DNA of 64,000 nucleotides, from contig JAQJVL010000278.1 in the NCBI GenBank assembly GCA_035578905.1, positions 248,001 to 312,000 on the forward strand. Reading direction: 5' to 3'. This document shows, in pieces, positions 28,001-37,102 of this stretch. Made by a program: the position numbers and the translations under genes. Positions within the stretch are counted from its first letter, which is position 1. Each line of letters starts with the position of its first letter. Origin of the DNA: Stictocephala bisonia (Eukaryota; Arthropoda; Insecta; Hemiptera; Membracidae). Under the pieces are notes generated by a model. It did not search any database, was not told where the DNA came from, and was given only the letters and a program-made list of their open reading frames with translations.

Positions 28001-31000
28001 TTAGGAAAAGCCAATACTAATCAATGGCTTGAAACCTTTTGAGTGGACAGCAATCATATATATTCACAATCAAATAGCAGTTAAATATTAAAATAATTCT
28101 GACAGTACTGACAAATATAGTAAGTCTAAAAAAATTATAATAATCCTACACGTTATTTATTCTGTTTAATTTTGTTTTAACCTCTGTTTAAAATATAGTT
28201 ATATCCCTGAAGAATTAAAAAAAGTCCAGTCTGCCCAGTTTTCAAAAAAGGGCCTATAAAAATGAACAAGGGAAATATCGACCCATCCTTGATCATACCA
28301 GCTTAGGTAAATTATTAGACACAGTACACAAGCAAATATGTAACTTTTTTAAATAAAATAATTTACTAAATACTATGCAGTTTGGCTTTAGAAAAAAGCA
28401 GATCTTCTTTTCAAGCTTTGGATAGTCTCTGGAGCCTTGAAGACGGAGGCTTTTGCTCAGGTTATTTGTGTGACCTGGGCAAGACTTTCGACTGTGTTCG
28501 ATACCAATAACCTTATAACAAAGTTGACATTCTACAGTATTGGCAGCACGCCGATTTAATTTCTCAATCATATCTTTGTAATAGAAAATAAAAAGTATGT
28601 GTTGGTGAAAATTGGTCTCAAGAATCAATTGTAAAGTTTGGTGTCCCAAAGGGTTCATTACTCAGTCTATTATTATTCCTTCTTTGTATTAATGACTTGC
28701 CATCCTCAGTCAGAGCTACAATCATCATATGTGCTAATAATACAACATTTCCTAATATTGGCAAAGACTTAACACATTCAGTGCTAAGGCTGTATTTTTG
28801 TTTTCACCATGTGTGGCTGCATATATGAATTAAAAACTTACCCCAGTGGCCGAATTTTTTTTTCAAAAAATAACTTTTGTAATTGTGTAGTGTCAATTTA
28901 TGACTGCCAGAAGTAGTCTGTATATGAGGAAGGCTAAAAAAATTAATTTTTATGTATGGCCGTCTAGTCGGCCATCAGCCTGTGGTGAACGAACTAGTTA
29001 GTAATATAAGGAATTAAGTAAAACAAATGAAAAAGATTAAAAACTACTATTATCAGGTCCATTTCTAACATTTTTTCATAATTAGTCTAATCCGAGATAA
29101 ATTTTTTAAAACATGCTACTCAACACAATTCAAGTAGGTCAGGGTATTTGTAAAACATAAATACAGTATTTTTTATTTTTTCTTCTTTGCAGTAAATTCT
29201 AAATCTTCTTTGTTTAATTATTTGCCTAATTTCTCGAAAAAAAAAAATTAAAAACAGTAACAGAAACTCCAAAAATAAACGGAAACTGAAAACCATGTCC
29301 TACTCGTTGGATACAGCAGAAGTGCGGGACCTACTAGCAAGCGAACCCGGCAAAGGCTGGGCAAACTGCATAGACTAATCTAATAATGTGAGTGGGGCAG
29401 TATGGCCGACTAGATGGCTATCAGCCACCGCTTGGCCGACTACACAGCCACTCGCGGTCGGACAGCGTGGCCGATTTTACGGCCACTTAGCACTGAATGT
29501 GTTAATGAATTGAATATTATCACCCAAAATACAATTTTAGAAGCATCAATTTTGTTTGGTAGCAATAGTTTTTACTTGAATGAATCAAACACTCAAAATA
29601 TTTTATTTGAATAGGATCATTTGACCACCATAGCTCTCACCTTGATTTGGAAAAGAGTGTAAAACCCTTGGGGTTTTTTTTAGACAAACATTTAAATTGG
29701 GAGTCACATGTGAATTATTTATACACTAGGTTCACTAGAGTGATTTATCTCCTAAGATGCCTCACTTTTTGCGTCCATATAAATTATAATAAAAACAGCC
29801 CATTTTGCACTTTTTTCAATCTGTTCTTTTATTACACTGAATGTGTTAATGAATTGAATATTATCACCCAAATCACATGTGCTTATACTACTGTTCTTGC
29901 TCTTTGGTAGTATAAGCAATGCTAGTAAGATCAATAACATATAAATTCTCTAGAAGTAAATCATAAGAGTTATTTATAAGTCACATAGGTTAAAACACTG
30001 TAAACCCCTTTTTAAAAATATAAAATTTCTAACTATTATAAGTCTGTACATGTATGACTATTAATAATTTGTTTCAAAATCCATACCTACTAGTACACAA
30101 CAAAGAGACTCACTCACATAATAAAAGAAAAAGAAGCCCACAATCATATAATTCAACACATTAAATAACATTCTAAATAGTCACTTGGTTGTTTCCATCA
30201 AGATATATAATCATTTGATTAAAATAATTTCCAAATATGACGAAAAACTGTTCTTGAAGAATGGAAATGACTGACATATGGAGAAACCTTTTCTTATTTA
30301 AATACGGTAAGTTCTTTTGTAAAAAATTATTATTTTAATGTGTTTTGTTGTTTTAATTTATATCTGTTAAAACTTACATATAAATTATAGTATTATATTA
30401 TATTGTCTATTTATTCTTAAATCCAGGATAATTCCTGGTTGCTAGAATGAGCTGCAACAAGACTTGGTAAATGAATGTGTAAAATTTATTTTGACAGTAA
30501 AATGAATTTGATTTCATTATTTATTAGTAAGACACCAATCATCAAGATATCGACGAATGTAAGGGGTAAATGAGTGAGATGAGTGAAGATGAACAAGTGT
30601 AGTCATTGTTACTAAGGTTTACTGTTCCTCAGAAACACCTATTTATTAATAGCCAGGGCAACTAAGGGACCTACAGCTTTATGTGGAAACCAAAACACGT
30701 AGTGTTGGTCTAATTTTCATCTAACTGACAAGCCTGATACTCAGTTATCTTCCCCTACACCTCAGCTATCTGAACCTTGACTAACATCCATCCAACAAGG
30801 GACATAAACAGTCATAAACAGTATATAAACATCCAGACTTCTCTAGTAAATATTAAAACAGCTCTGAACAAAACTTACCTTTATGACTCTGAATTGCATG
30901 TAGTGCACTTTGCTTAGAGTCACAAATTAGCTTGTCGAATTTGACAACGTCAGAATCAGCAACCTGATTTCTCAAAGTATCCATCTCATTAACTAAAGAG

Positions 31001-34000
31001 ATCAGCTGATTAGCAGTTTTTGATGCCCCACTGTATTGCTTCCCAACGTCATTCCAATTATTAAGCCTTTTCAGCTAAAAAATTAAAACAACTATTAGAA
31101 ATTTAACAAAACAGTGTCACAAACGCATTTGAATACATTACTAATCATGATGGTTGATTTGGTTTCTCTTGCTTTCATGAGATTGAATTGACAAGAGCCT
31201 GAAAGAAAAAGATTTTCAGAATTTTCCAGTCACTCCTATGGGTTCTCATTTCTGAACTTTATCAAGTTAAAAGATGTCATAATTCGAATAATTATAAAAA
31301 TTTTATGTTTCAGAATGTAAAATTAACTCAATGCCGTCTGTTGAGCTGGCAAAAAAATTTGTATTTTTTGGTTGTTTTGTGTCAGATGGTTAATTCTTTC
31401 TGTTTTATCTAAGTGCATGATAGCATTAGTAATAGAACTTGTTATAACACCTTGCTTAAGTTACACAATTCTAATAACAACAATACTAGGAAACAACCCT
31501 TCACGCATCGCGTGCTAACCCCGTCACTTGGCCTTCAGCCTCGCCACATATTTGACTGCAAATATCAATCAATGACTGTAGGCCTATTAAATACAATCAT
31601 ATAAAGTAAACAAAATAATTAATAGATTATTTAACAGTTGATGATAATAAACAAACAAATTAATAAATAATAGTTCTATAAGAATAACATTAAAAGTTTG
31701 TAGGCCAGTGGGGCGGATTCTTGAGGTCAGAGAGAAAAATCCTTTCTTAGTGAGTTTAAGGTAAACCTATGTACCAGTACCAAATTTCAAGTCTATTATT
31801 CTACTTGTGGTTTTGTAAATTTCATGATGAGTGTGTCAGTTGGTCATATTTTGTCCAATTTGTGGTCTTATTATGTCCACAAATGACTATGAATGTCCGC
31901 ACACAACTATCCTCAGACTCAACCAGTTTGGGTGATAAAAATACCAAATAATAGTGCTTGATCTCCTGAGTATTTTAAGACCAAAACGACCTACCTCAAT
32001 TAGAACCTGAGATATAGATGTTTAAGTTAGAAAAAAAAAACCCTTGGAAAATCATAAATTAAGTCACGTTTGAGTACAACTTGAATAAGGTCAGACTTAA
32101 GTTTAATCCAATGCCTGATGCCTTGTCTGTGCACTAATAACTTTCATAAAAAAAAGAATTGAAGAAAATCGGCTGGATAGAACGTCCAAGCAAACTTGAA
32201 ATAGATTTTGCCAATTCTTTTATGTACAGATTGCACTATGATTTGTTTCTTCAAAACTAACAAATTTGTTTGAATAAGCTTTATTGTGTTAGTATAAAAC
32301 ATTCTATGTAAACATCTATGTTTATATCTGTTCTATCTGATTCAAGAGTCTTATCCAAACCATGATCTAAACCTCCGCCAAAATATACAATAACTACTGT
32401 AATTAAGATAACATTTTTGTAATATCCACAACTTTTGAGATGGTAAATGTTAACTATCGATAAATCTTGGAATTAGCCAGTGTGATGTCATAGTATGACA
32501 ACAGGATTGATGATGAAAATAATGTTTATGTAGCCTAGTGCGTTTTAAAATAAAGACAGAACAGACTTGTACTGCTTAGCGTTATGAATATCAATCAAGA
32601 TCATCAGCCAATACTTCTCACCTGAATTCAATTGTTGAAGAGTAGAAGAATCAAGCTACAAACAAGCCTTGTTCCCAAGCTACTCATTAGTTTGTATATT
32701 GTGCTATAGCCTATTGATGATTGTGTTGCACAGTCACTTTATAATTTTTTTTTTTTTTATTTAAAACGCCGGCCAGTGGAATTTTTAACTTATACACCAC
32801 TGTTGTGTGGGACAACGGTCCAAACCCATCAAGCAATTGCCTCAATACATAACATAATCCAGATTGAATTGACTCAGAAGACTATACAGTGGAGTTCCAG
32901 TAATCCGAAATAATTGGGACCGAACCCATTTCGAATGACCAAATTTTTTGGATTAAACAGAAAACATTTTTTCATAAAAAAATAACATAAATGATATGCC
33001 TAACATTAAGTACAGTACTAGTTTTTAACGAAATAAGAGCCTATGATGATAAGAAGGGAATAATGAACCCTATAATCAAAGACGTACAGTAAAAATCCAA
33101 TTTTCAAGACAAAGAGTCACTAGCGGAAATTGATCCCGGTCCCAGCGCTACTTGACACTGTTGCATTCGCCATGTTATCAGCTGACGGAAATCGTGTGCA
33201 TATTTCTAGCGTTCTCATGCTACTTGCGTCCTCATGCTCCAACATGCTCATGCTCAGACTGCACTGTACCCAATTCCAACTGTCAGTCTTTTATCTTCAG
33301 TTCAAACTTGTGTGTTTAAATATCTCAGTTTTGTTATAACATAAACAGACGATGCAGCTGCCTTGATCTCGCAACAGACTACGTAGAGCAACACCCTGAC
33401 GCTGACGTAGAGCAACACCCCAGTATATACCACGTTTTTGAGACGCTGGCGTAATTTAGTTTCGAGGAGAGGAATTCTTTCAAACCAAAGTAACTTTTGA
33501 AAAGTTTATTAACCCAACTAGTGGCAATTAAAAACCCTCTAGTGGCGGCCCGTTTTTCTATGTTTTGCAAGGGTATTTTTGAAAAATATTTAAAAATACT
33601 TCTAATTATTAGATTTGGTATTATTTTACATCATTTTACTTGTAAAGTTCTGTATTATTATATAAAATAAATAACATGAGTATAAACATTTTTAATTTTT
33701 TTTTCTTATCATAAAATGTAAAAAAAAGTTATCAATTTATTTTGTTTGGGGGGGGGGACCCTACCTGGAAAGGTAATGTGCATTACATATTTCAAAATTC
33801 CAAGATATACAAGTTGTTGTAAATTTCATAATCTTTCAGAAAATGTATAGTTTATATGGTTTATTACCGGTATTTATACATTTATAACAACAAAACTAAA
33901 AATAGTGCATTGTACTGAAAATTGATGTTACTATGGCAACATGTTATAATTGTGTATCAATTAGTGTCTCAACCTGATGTTATAATTTTATCAATAGAAA

Positions 34001-37000
34001 ATGGTTTGTGTATTAGATATACAATACAATAATGTTGCCAAACTCACCATAAAAGTTATATCCATCCTGGTAGATGTAATCCTTCGTACTAAATGTTTCG
34101 ATCTCAAAGTATGAAACACTCATTTTACACTTTACTGATCATTTATAAATTCAATAACAACTACCTTATAATCACATATTACTTTGTGATGTTTGTTTAT
34201 GCTTTGTTCTTTATAAAAAAAAAACTATTTACAAATATTTACACACTAAAATCACGCACACTTGAGGTTCACAATAGTAATAGTAAATCAAATAGTAAAC
34301 AATGATTTCTTCTTCTCTCCATCAAGTTGTCATATGAATAAAACTATCGAAACTGATATCGTTCGATAGGTAATTTAACCGACTTTCGAATGGTATCGAT
34401 TATTTCGATGAGATATGTATCTATAACTTTTTTATACGCAATATTCGCGGCAACGTTTGACCGTCCGAAAACGGACGGTCACCACTTGTTGAGAGTGATA
34501 GACCGTCCGAAAATGGACGGTCACCACTTGTTGGGTTAATAGTTAAGTACATGAAATAATATAGTCTTATCATTTTTAAAATTATAAGGTAGTAGTTCTT
34601 ACAATTACTGAATTTTTTTGGTAACTACGCACTTTTATGCCATCTCTGAAAATACGATTTCATGTTGAAAAAGTGGTGAAATATGAGTTTATATCTCTTG
34701 AGGAGTTTGATTTCATCTGCGGAAAACTCGTTTTTTTACCAAAAATAAAAAAACTAGTTTTTTATCTGATAGTACAAAACCATCTTTTTTAAAAATCGTT
34801 ATTTTTTGACAACTTTTTTTTCATTTCTCCTGTTTTTTTATGCTGAACACAAATATATAACTGGTTTTGTAGTAAAATTATTGTTTCAGCTCGAAAAATG
34901 CATTTTTTACTGACATAAGCAAACATAACCTAACTTATCCTAATTATCTAATTTCTCTACAGAAATTTGTAATTTGCGTTATATTCGAGTGTTTGGCCTC
35001 CATGACAGCCTACCGGCTGTCACTCCGGCGGGAACAATACATGTGAATTCAGTTTTTTTTATTAATAGTTGTATATAATGATTGCGTAATGGCCGCTAAT
35101 CGCAATTCGCCACGATAGTAGTTTTCCCGTTATATCTCGAGAAATATTAGTAATAGACCAAAATAGTTTTCAAATTTGTATTCAGGTCAAAAATAAAACA
35201 CATCAAAATAAAAGAAAGATGATTAAAATACCATTTAAATTAACGGAAATATGACAAAAATAGGAAAAGTTGTGACATTGGTTTTTTCTGTAAAATATGT
35301 TACTTCCGTGGAATAAAAAGCATATCTCGTGGAAATACAGCCAATTCTAGACCCATTTCAAGCAAAATGTTCCAAATTTGTTTGATGGCAAAGAAACTGC
35401 GGTAATTATGCACTTTCTTGCCACCTCTGAAAATACGATTTCATGTTAATAAAGTGGTGAAAATGAGTTTATATCTCTTGAGGAGTTTGATTTCATCCGC
35501 GGAAAACTCGTTTTTTACCGAAAAATCGAAAAATTAGATTTTTATATAATAATGAAAAACCAACTTTTTTAAAAATCGTTATTTTTCGACAATTTTTTTT
35601 TTTCATTTCTCGTGTTTTTTTATGCTGAACACAAATATATAACTGGTTTTGTAGTAAAATTATTTTTTCAGCTCGAAAAATGCATTTTTGTTGACATAAC
35701 CAAACATAACCTAACTTATCCTAATTGTCTTATTTTCTCAACAAAAATTCGTAATTTGCGTTAAATTCGGGCGTTTGGCCTCCGTGACGGCCTGCCGGCC
35801 GTCACTCCGGCGGGAATATATGAGAATTCGGTTTTTGTGATTAATAGTTGTTGTATATAATGATCGCGTAATGGCCGCTAATCGCGATCCGCCGCGACAG
35901 TAGTTTTTCCGTTATTTCTCGAGAAATATTTGCAATAGACAAAAATAGTTTTCAAATTCTTATTCAGCGCAAAAAAACACATCAAAATAAAAAAAGATGA
36001 TCAAAATACCATTTAAATTAACGGAAATATGACAAAAATACTAAAAGTTGTGACATTGGTTTTTTCGAATTTTTCGGTAAAATACGTTATTTCCGCGGAA
36101 TAAAAAGCATATCTCGTGAAAATACAGCCAATTCTAGACCCATTTCAAGCAAAATGTTCCAAATTTGTTTGGTGACAAGAAAGTGCATAATTACCGAAAC
36201 TGCATAAATACCCTTTTTTTCCAAAATCTTTTGCCAATTTCTGTTTCAGATTAAGCAGACTTTCGGATTAGCGTGACTCTACTGTATCTAGGATACATTG
36301 TGTACAAGATGTCTACGTTTCGTGCACTTTACAGCATACACTTTGAGTGGGTGAAAGACACCTCACTCAATCCACTAAGTGATAATCGCAGAGTCTAAAG
36401 ACTAATTTAAGTGACTTATATCATTGGAAACAAAAGTGAACAGTTGGTGGCTTCATGTTTGGCGATGCACATAAATGTTCATCACTTGCAGGATTTCTGA
36501 ACTATCAATCTGTCCATTTAGCACTTCATGCAGAAAAGAGAATTCAATTGTAAATCTATGAAGGCAGGTACAAATAAGTTAACACTCCATCTAGTGTTGC
36601 AATCGTTTATCCATTATCAGTTACAATTGTTTTTAAAATTAATACTAATGTTTGAGCATCCCTTAGGTTGTTAGGACAGATTCCCATTCTACATAAGTTA
36701 GGCCTACATATATTAGAATTATCATGAGAAGATACTTACCTACGATGAGAGGGGAAAATTTGGTTTCCTCAAAAACTATCTATTCTACAAGGAAAGTATT
36801 GCTCACTTTACACCCGTTTGGTAAAAAGTGAATAGCTATGGGCAAGTTCATTACTAGTTCAAATTCTCTAAAATCTAAAGGAATGATCTTCATATGGGTC
36901 AATACATAAAAGACCATTTTAATCAAAAAGCATAAGTAGATAGTTAAGATCATACCTTGATAATGTTGTTGTGGTAATCTTTTAATAACTCTACAAAATG

Positions 37001-37102
37001 AGGAACAGCAGTGTTAAATTTTTGAATAGGTACATCCAACCATTTTACTGGCTTTTTCATAGAAGATGCAGATTCGTCTTGAGGGCAAAATTCGCTATAC
37101 AT
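6905..37102 (-). CDS. Syx17: Syntaxin 17 (autophagosomal Qa-SNARE), five coding exons
   Basis: Joined exons: 37102-36956, 31074-30879, 20908-20691, 14175-13959, 6990-6905. All introns are GT-AG, phases agree (0, 1, 0, 1), and the product is 287 residues, close to the roughly 300 of vertebrate STX17. The protein has an N-terminal helical region (about residues 20-115), a charged linker, a SNARE motif (about 165-225) and a Gly-rich membrane hairpin (about 225-262). The hairpin holds GALIGSVLGG and GLVAGFKLGG, then FTGGK. The zero-layer Gln is in HQQGEDVEKIE. In the known family, Stx17 sits on completed autophagosomes and pairs with SNAP29 and VAMP7/8 for fusion with lysosomes. It was identified by residue-level resemblance recalled from the family, not by search. 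The introns are filled with transposons; no exon is interrupted. Confidence 0.92.
6991..7730. other. Syx17 intron 4, proximal part
   Basis: AT-rich intronic sequence; no element ends or coding signal recognised. Confidence 0.5.
7731..8046. mobile_element. piggyBac-like MITE (316 bp)
   Basis: Flanked by TTAA on both sides (7727-7730 and 8047-8050). Termini are CACGTTCATTGCGGG and, at the right, CCCGCAATGAACGTT. TTAA target duplication with CA/C-rich 14-15 bp TIRs is the piggyBac signature. Non-coding. It abuts the 3' edge of the next LINE. Confidence 0.85.
8130..10796 (-). pseudogene. LINE ORF2: endonuclease and reverse transcriptase (decayed)
   Basis: Begins near ATG 10796 (MSGLNVADN). The apurinic-type endonuclease reads YTNIRSVR…FSEIWIKN…IGDLNINI (about 10720-10230). 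RT follows with the box GVPQGSVLS (near 8830) and a late KLTWDK block (near 8470). Several stops and frame changes break it. Unlike the copy at 55687-58125, it retains the middle of the endonuclease domain. Confidence 0.8.
11248..12189 (-). pseudogene. LINE ORF1: PHD finger plus FP-like C-terminal domain (decayed)
   Basis: Starts ATG (MPSCVPCKTLCDEVSNVKCS). The Cys/His pattern C-x2-C…C-x3-C-x4-H-x2-C marks a PHD-type zinc finger. A coiled-coil region follows, then the block MEQYSRKNNLDVSGIPV. The C-terminal block (VNDHLISDNKLFLRSLKQK… FSWCRDGKFFARR) resembles the FP-protein C-terminal domain found in insect retroelement ORF1 proteins. At least two frame changes separate the parts. The intact homologue is at 54046-54972. 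Confidence 0.8.
12332..13103. other. Gene-free intronic sequence
   Basis: An 82-codon plus-strand frame (12510-12758) has no recognisable features and is not supported. No other structure seen. Confidence 0.4.
13104..13131. repeat. Isolated Tigger-like terminal sequence
   Basis: Reads CCCCGGATAATCGGGAGATG then ACTGTA, closely like the right end of the element at 21428-22330. No matching left end was found nearby, so this is a truncated copy. Confidence 0.55.
13132..13958. other. Gene-free intronic sequence
   Basis: AT-rich with a homopolymer T tract near 13450-13475. No element recognised between the Tigger-like terminus and Syx17 exon 4. Confidence 0.4.
13959..14175 (-). CDS. Syx17: Syx17 coding exon 4 (SNARE second half and membrane hairpin)
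   Basis: 217 bases. Acceptor is TTTTTTCAG|CAA, donor CTTG|GTTAGT. Begins QQGEDVEKIEKSVETAHHN, carrying the zero-layer Gln, and continues into AAKYK and the hairpin GALIGSVLGGPVGLVAGFK. This hairpin is the most diagnostic part of the gene. Confidence 0.95.
14240..15646. mobile_element. Long-TIR Tc1/mariner-like fold-back element (1.4 kb)
   Basis: TA dinucleotides flank it (14238-14239, 15647-15648). The outer inverted repeats share TGCCACCATTGGGA and GGAACATTCC. Pairing continues inward to GTGAACAGTA-TTGTTGA (about 14612-14645 against 15345-15385), so arms exceed 350 bp. No transposase frame remains. It lies within about 65 bp of Syx17 exon 4, in intron 3. The centre includes a copy of the repeat at 4794-4962. 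Confidence 0.75.
14731..14860. repeat. Second copy of the 4794 fold-back repeat
   Basis: AGGCCTAGGATTTCAGT, GGTAAACT-TAGATA and the following bases parallel 4794-4900. The right arm is not obvious here. Confidence 0.55.
15752..15798. repeat. (AT)n microsatellite
   Basis: Uninterrupted AT dinucleotide run of about 47 bases just outside the long-TIR element. Confidence 0.95.
15799..16499. other. Gene-free intronic sequence
   Basis: AT-rich; nothing recognised. Confidence 0.45.
16525..16850. repeat. Fragments of two dispersed repeats
   Basis: 16529-16620 resembles the start of the 17345 tandem unit (GGGGACACCCCTGCA). 16690-16850 resembles the 48605-49005 repeat in the same orientation (AGTCGGCCTTAG, AACAATGACTACA, ACACTCATT). 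A related fragment of the first type is at 31488-31600. Confidence 0.55.
17853..17888. repeat. (AT)n microsatellite
   Basis: Short AT run at the junction between tandem-unit copies 1 and 2. Confidence 0.9.
18234..18534. repeat. Palindromic insertion in tandem-unit copy 2
   Basis: Copy 3 reads straight through ATTAA-AAGAATACC, while copy 2 has about 300 extra bases here, so this is an insertion. Its arms pair over long stretches: CACAAATATTATGGTGAT with ATCACCATAATATTTGTG, and ACAGTACAAGTAAAC with GTTTACTTGTACTGT. The apex has a short hairpin GGTGAAC-ATG-GTTCACC between CTGAGGA and GAAA. Confidence 0.75.
19736..20690. other. Gene-free intronic sequence
   Basis: 19736-20065 is somewhat GC-richer and ends CACCCTGTATATAG, which resembles a transposon terminus, but I could not find its partner. 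The rest is plain intron up to Syx17 exon 3. Confidence 0.4.
20691..20908 (-). CDS. Syx17: Syx17 coding exon 3 (first half of SNARE motif)
   Basis: 218 bases. Acceptor is TTTTTACAG|CT, donor CAT|GTGAGT. Encodes a Glu/Gln-rich coiled coil ending NINSLYQELSQLVH. The ELSQLV match to STX17 marks the N-terminal half of the SNARE helix. Confidence 0.92.
20909..21427. other. Gene-free intronic sequence
   Basis: AT-rich; polypyrimidine tract and acceptor of Syx17 exon 3 at its lower edge. Nothing else. Confidence 0.5.
21428..22330. mobile_element. Tigger/pogo-like element (903 bp)
   Basis: Left terminus CAGTAAACTGCCGATTATCC; right terminus is its inverse (GGATAATCGGGAGTTTACTG). Flanked by TA on both sides (21426-21427, 22331-22332). 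It contains a remnant of a Tigger-type transposase C-terminus on the minus strand, so it is an internally deleted copy of an autonomous element. Confidence 0.88.
21777..21945 (-). pseudogene. Remnant of Tigger-type transposase C-terminus
   Basis: Minus strand reads GEEEEDHVQKQVSHHAALGH, then VDGLIQYLEEQDDAS and LLKKPITDKEEVF, stop. The SHxxAL…LxxYLEEQ pattern is that of the C-terminal segment of Tigger/jerky-like proteins. The catalytic DDE core is deleted. Confidence 0.65.
22616..24488 (+). mobile_element. Tc1/mariner-like element with about 470 bp TIRs (1.87 kb)
   Basis: Ends are CTATCCGTAACAAAACTTTGG and its inverse, flanked by TA (22614-22615, 24489-24490). An empty site in the repeat copy at about 30675 proves the TA duplication. 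Inverted arms run about 22616-23100 and 24010-24488 and are nearly identical. The centre holds a transposase C-terminus. Confidence 0.9.
23276..23469 (+). pseudogene. Transposase C-terminus (Tc1/mariner superfamily)
   Basis: Reads VEESLRSVTPELWKKCIKHT, then after one frame change DLPEVEPIVVSITNDSES and an acidic tail to TGA. The form xVTPxxWxxCxKH followed by an acidic Ser-rich tail is common at the end of arthropod DDE transposases of this superfamily. The catalytic domain upstream is gone. Confidence 0.6.
25021..25126. repeat. Perfect 26 bp inverted repeat around an (AT)n run
   Basis: Left arm 25021-25046 and right arm 25101-25126 are exact reverse complements (TCCTTGTTAATTATTCATAG…). They enclose about 50 bases of AT dinucleotides. 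The whole can form a single cruciform. Confidence 0.95.
25127..26035. other. Gene-free intronic sequence
   Basis: A 156-codon minus-strand frame (25031-25501) includes translation of the AT run and lacks any family resemblance; not supported. Confidence 0.45.
26040..27450 (+). mobile_element. 5'-truncated LINE, RT part only
   Basis: Decayed RT from the GVPQGS region to the C-terminus, followed by a 3' UTR ending in AATAAATAAATAAAA. Motifs: LFLNYLVDV, LLLADDIKVF (LADD catalytic box), CALVTFHR, KDLGVELS, then the post-RT block RLQGIQDHCVRIAG. Frame changes at about 26450 and 26660. The LADDIKVF/DCxxLQ style differs from the other LINEs in the window, so this is a separate lineage. Confidence 0.8.
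27451..28195. other. Gene-free intronic sequence
   Basis: No convincing coding signal. The part next to 28196 could be further-decayed LINE sequence. Confidence 0.35.
28196..29800 (+). mobile_element. Heavily decayed LINE RT, split by a piggyBac-like MITE
   Basis: Before the MITE: FKKG…YRPI-like remnants, then MQFGFRKKQISFQALDSL, VFGVPKGSLLS and CINDLPSS (28230-28768). After it: NELNIIT…EASILFGSNSFYLNES and VKPLGFFLDKHLNWESHV (29506-29770). The catalytic YADD position reads CANN, so it is dead. Order and spacing of motifs show one LINE broken by the insertion. Confidence 0.75.
28773..29501. mobile_element. piggyBac-like element (729 bp)
   Basis: TTAA at 28769-28772 and 29502-29505. Termini are CACATTCAGTGCTAAGGC and the inverse CTTAGCACTGAATGTG. 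Sits inside LINE RT sequence, whose motifs resume on the other side. Non-coding; GC-rich subterminal region with repeated GGCCGA motifs. Confidence 0.88.
29834..29876. repeat. Second copy of the MITE-LINE junction
   Basis: CACTGAATGTGTTAATGAAT and the next bases repeat 29491-29533 about 340 bp away. It includes the last bases of the piggyBac-like element plus TTAA plus LINE sequence, so the duplication postdates the insertion. Confidence 0.8.
29880..30555. other. Gene-free intronic sequence
   Basis: Nothing recognised. Confidence 0.4.
30560..30850 (-). repeat. Dispersed repeat copy (uninterrupted)
   Basis: Same repeat as 22477-24770 without the Tc1/mariner insertion; about 0.3 kb. It ends about 28 bp from the Syx17 exon 2 donor. 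Confidence 0.65.
30879..31074 (-). CDS. Syx17: Syx17 coding exon 2
   Basis: 196 bases, phase 0 to 1. Acceptor is TTTTTTAG|CTG, donor AAAG|GTAAGT. Encodes LKRLNNWNDVGKQYSG through HAIQSHK, the remainder of the N-terminal helical domain. Confidence 0.88.
31488..31604. repeat. Fragment of the 17345-type repeat
   Basis: ACTAGGAAACAACCCTTCAC, CCCCGTCACT and GGCCTTCAGCCTCGCC parallel the unit start and its subrepeats. Confidence 0.5.
31605..32886. other. Gene-free intronic sequence
   Basis: No element boundaries or coding signal recognised. A short homopolymer T tract lies near 32750. Confidence 0.45.
33120..33185 (-). repeat. tRNA-like segment, second copy
   Basis: Diverged counterpart of 1930-1994: GGATCAATTTCC (B-box-like) on the minus strand and the shared GCGCTGGGACCGG. 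The A-box side is partly deleted. Confidence 0.45.
33513..34535. mobile_element. piggyBac-like element (1.02 kb)
   Basis: TTAA at 33509-33512 and 34536-34539. Termini CCCAACTAGTGG and CCACTTGTTGGG are inverted with one mismatch. The right subterminal region has a tandem pair of units containing GACCGTCCGAAAAYGGACGG. The insertion point falls inside sequence shared with pogo copy 1 (GTTTATTAA), which shows the empty site. No transposase seen. Confidence 0.88.
34620..36200. repeat. Tandem dimer of a 781 bp non-coding unit
   Basis: The block CTCTGAAAATACGATTTCATG recurs at 34644 and 35425, an offset of 781. Both units share CTCTTGAGGAGTTTGATTTC and most of their length. The outer edges and the joint carry inverted GGTAATTATGCACTTTCTTG-like ends, so each unit looks like a TIR element and the joint looks like one shared end. 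Confidence 0.85.
36295..36955. other. Syx17 intron 1, distal part
   Basis: No element recognised; ends at the exon 1 donor. Confidence 0.5.
36956..37102 (-). CDS. Syx17: Syx17 coding exon 1
   Basis: 49 codons from ATG (MYSEFCPQDES…) to …NNIIK. Donor is AAG|GTATG. The stretch VPIQKFNTAVPHFVELLKDY aligns with the first helix of STX17. A TTATAG lies 9-10 bases upstream of the ATG, so the 5' UTR may continue in a further upstream exon. Confidence 0.88.

Larger units (their letters stand above)
32887..36294. mobile_element. pogo/Tigger-like element, copy 2, expanded to 3.4 kb
   Basis: Same family as 1669-2466: left end CAGTGGAGTTCCAGTAATCC, right end GGATTAGCGTGACTCTACTG. TA lies at 32885-32886 and 36295-36296. 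Internal sequence matches copy 1 (GCTGGCGTAATTTAGTTTCGAG near 33444). A piggyBac-like element (33513-34535) and a tandem dimer (34620-36200) account for nearly all the extra length. Confidence 0.88.
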
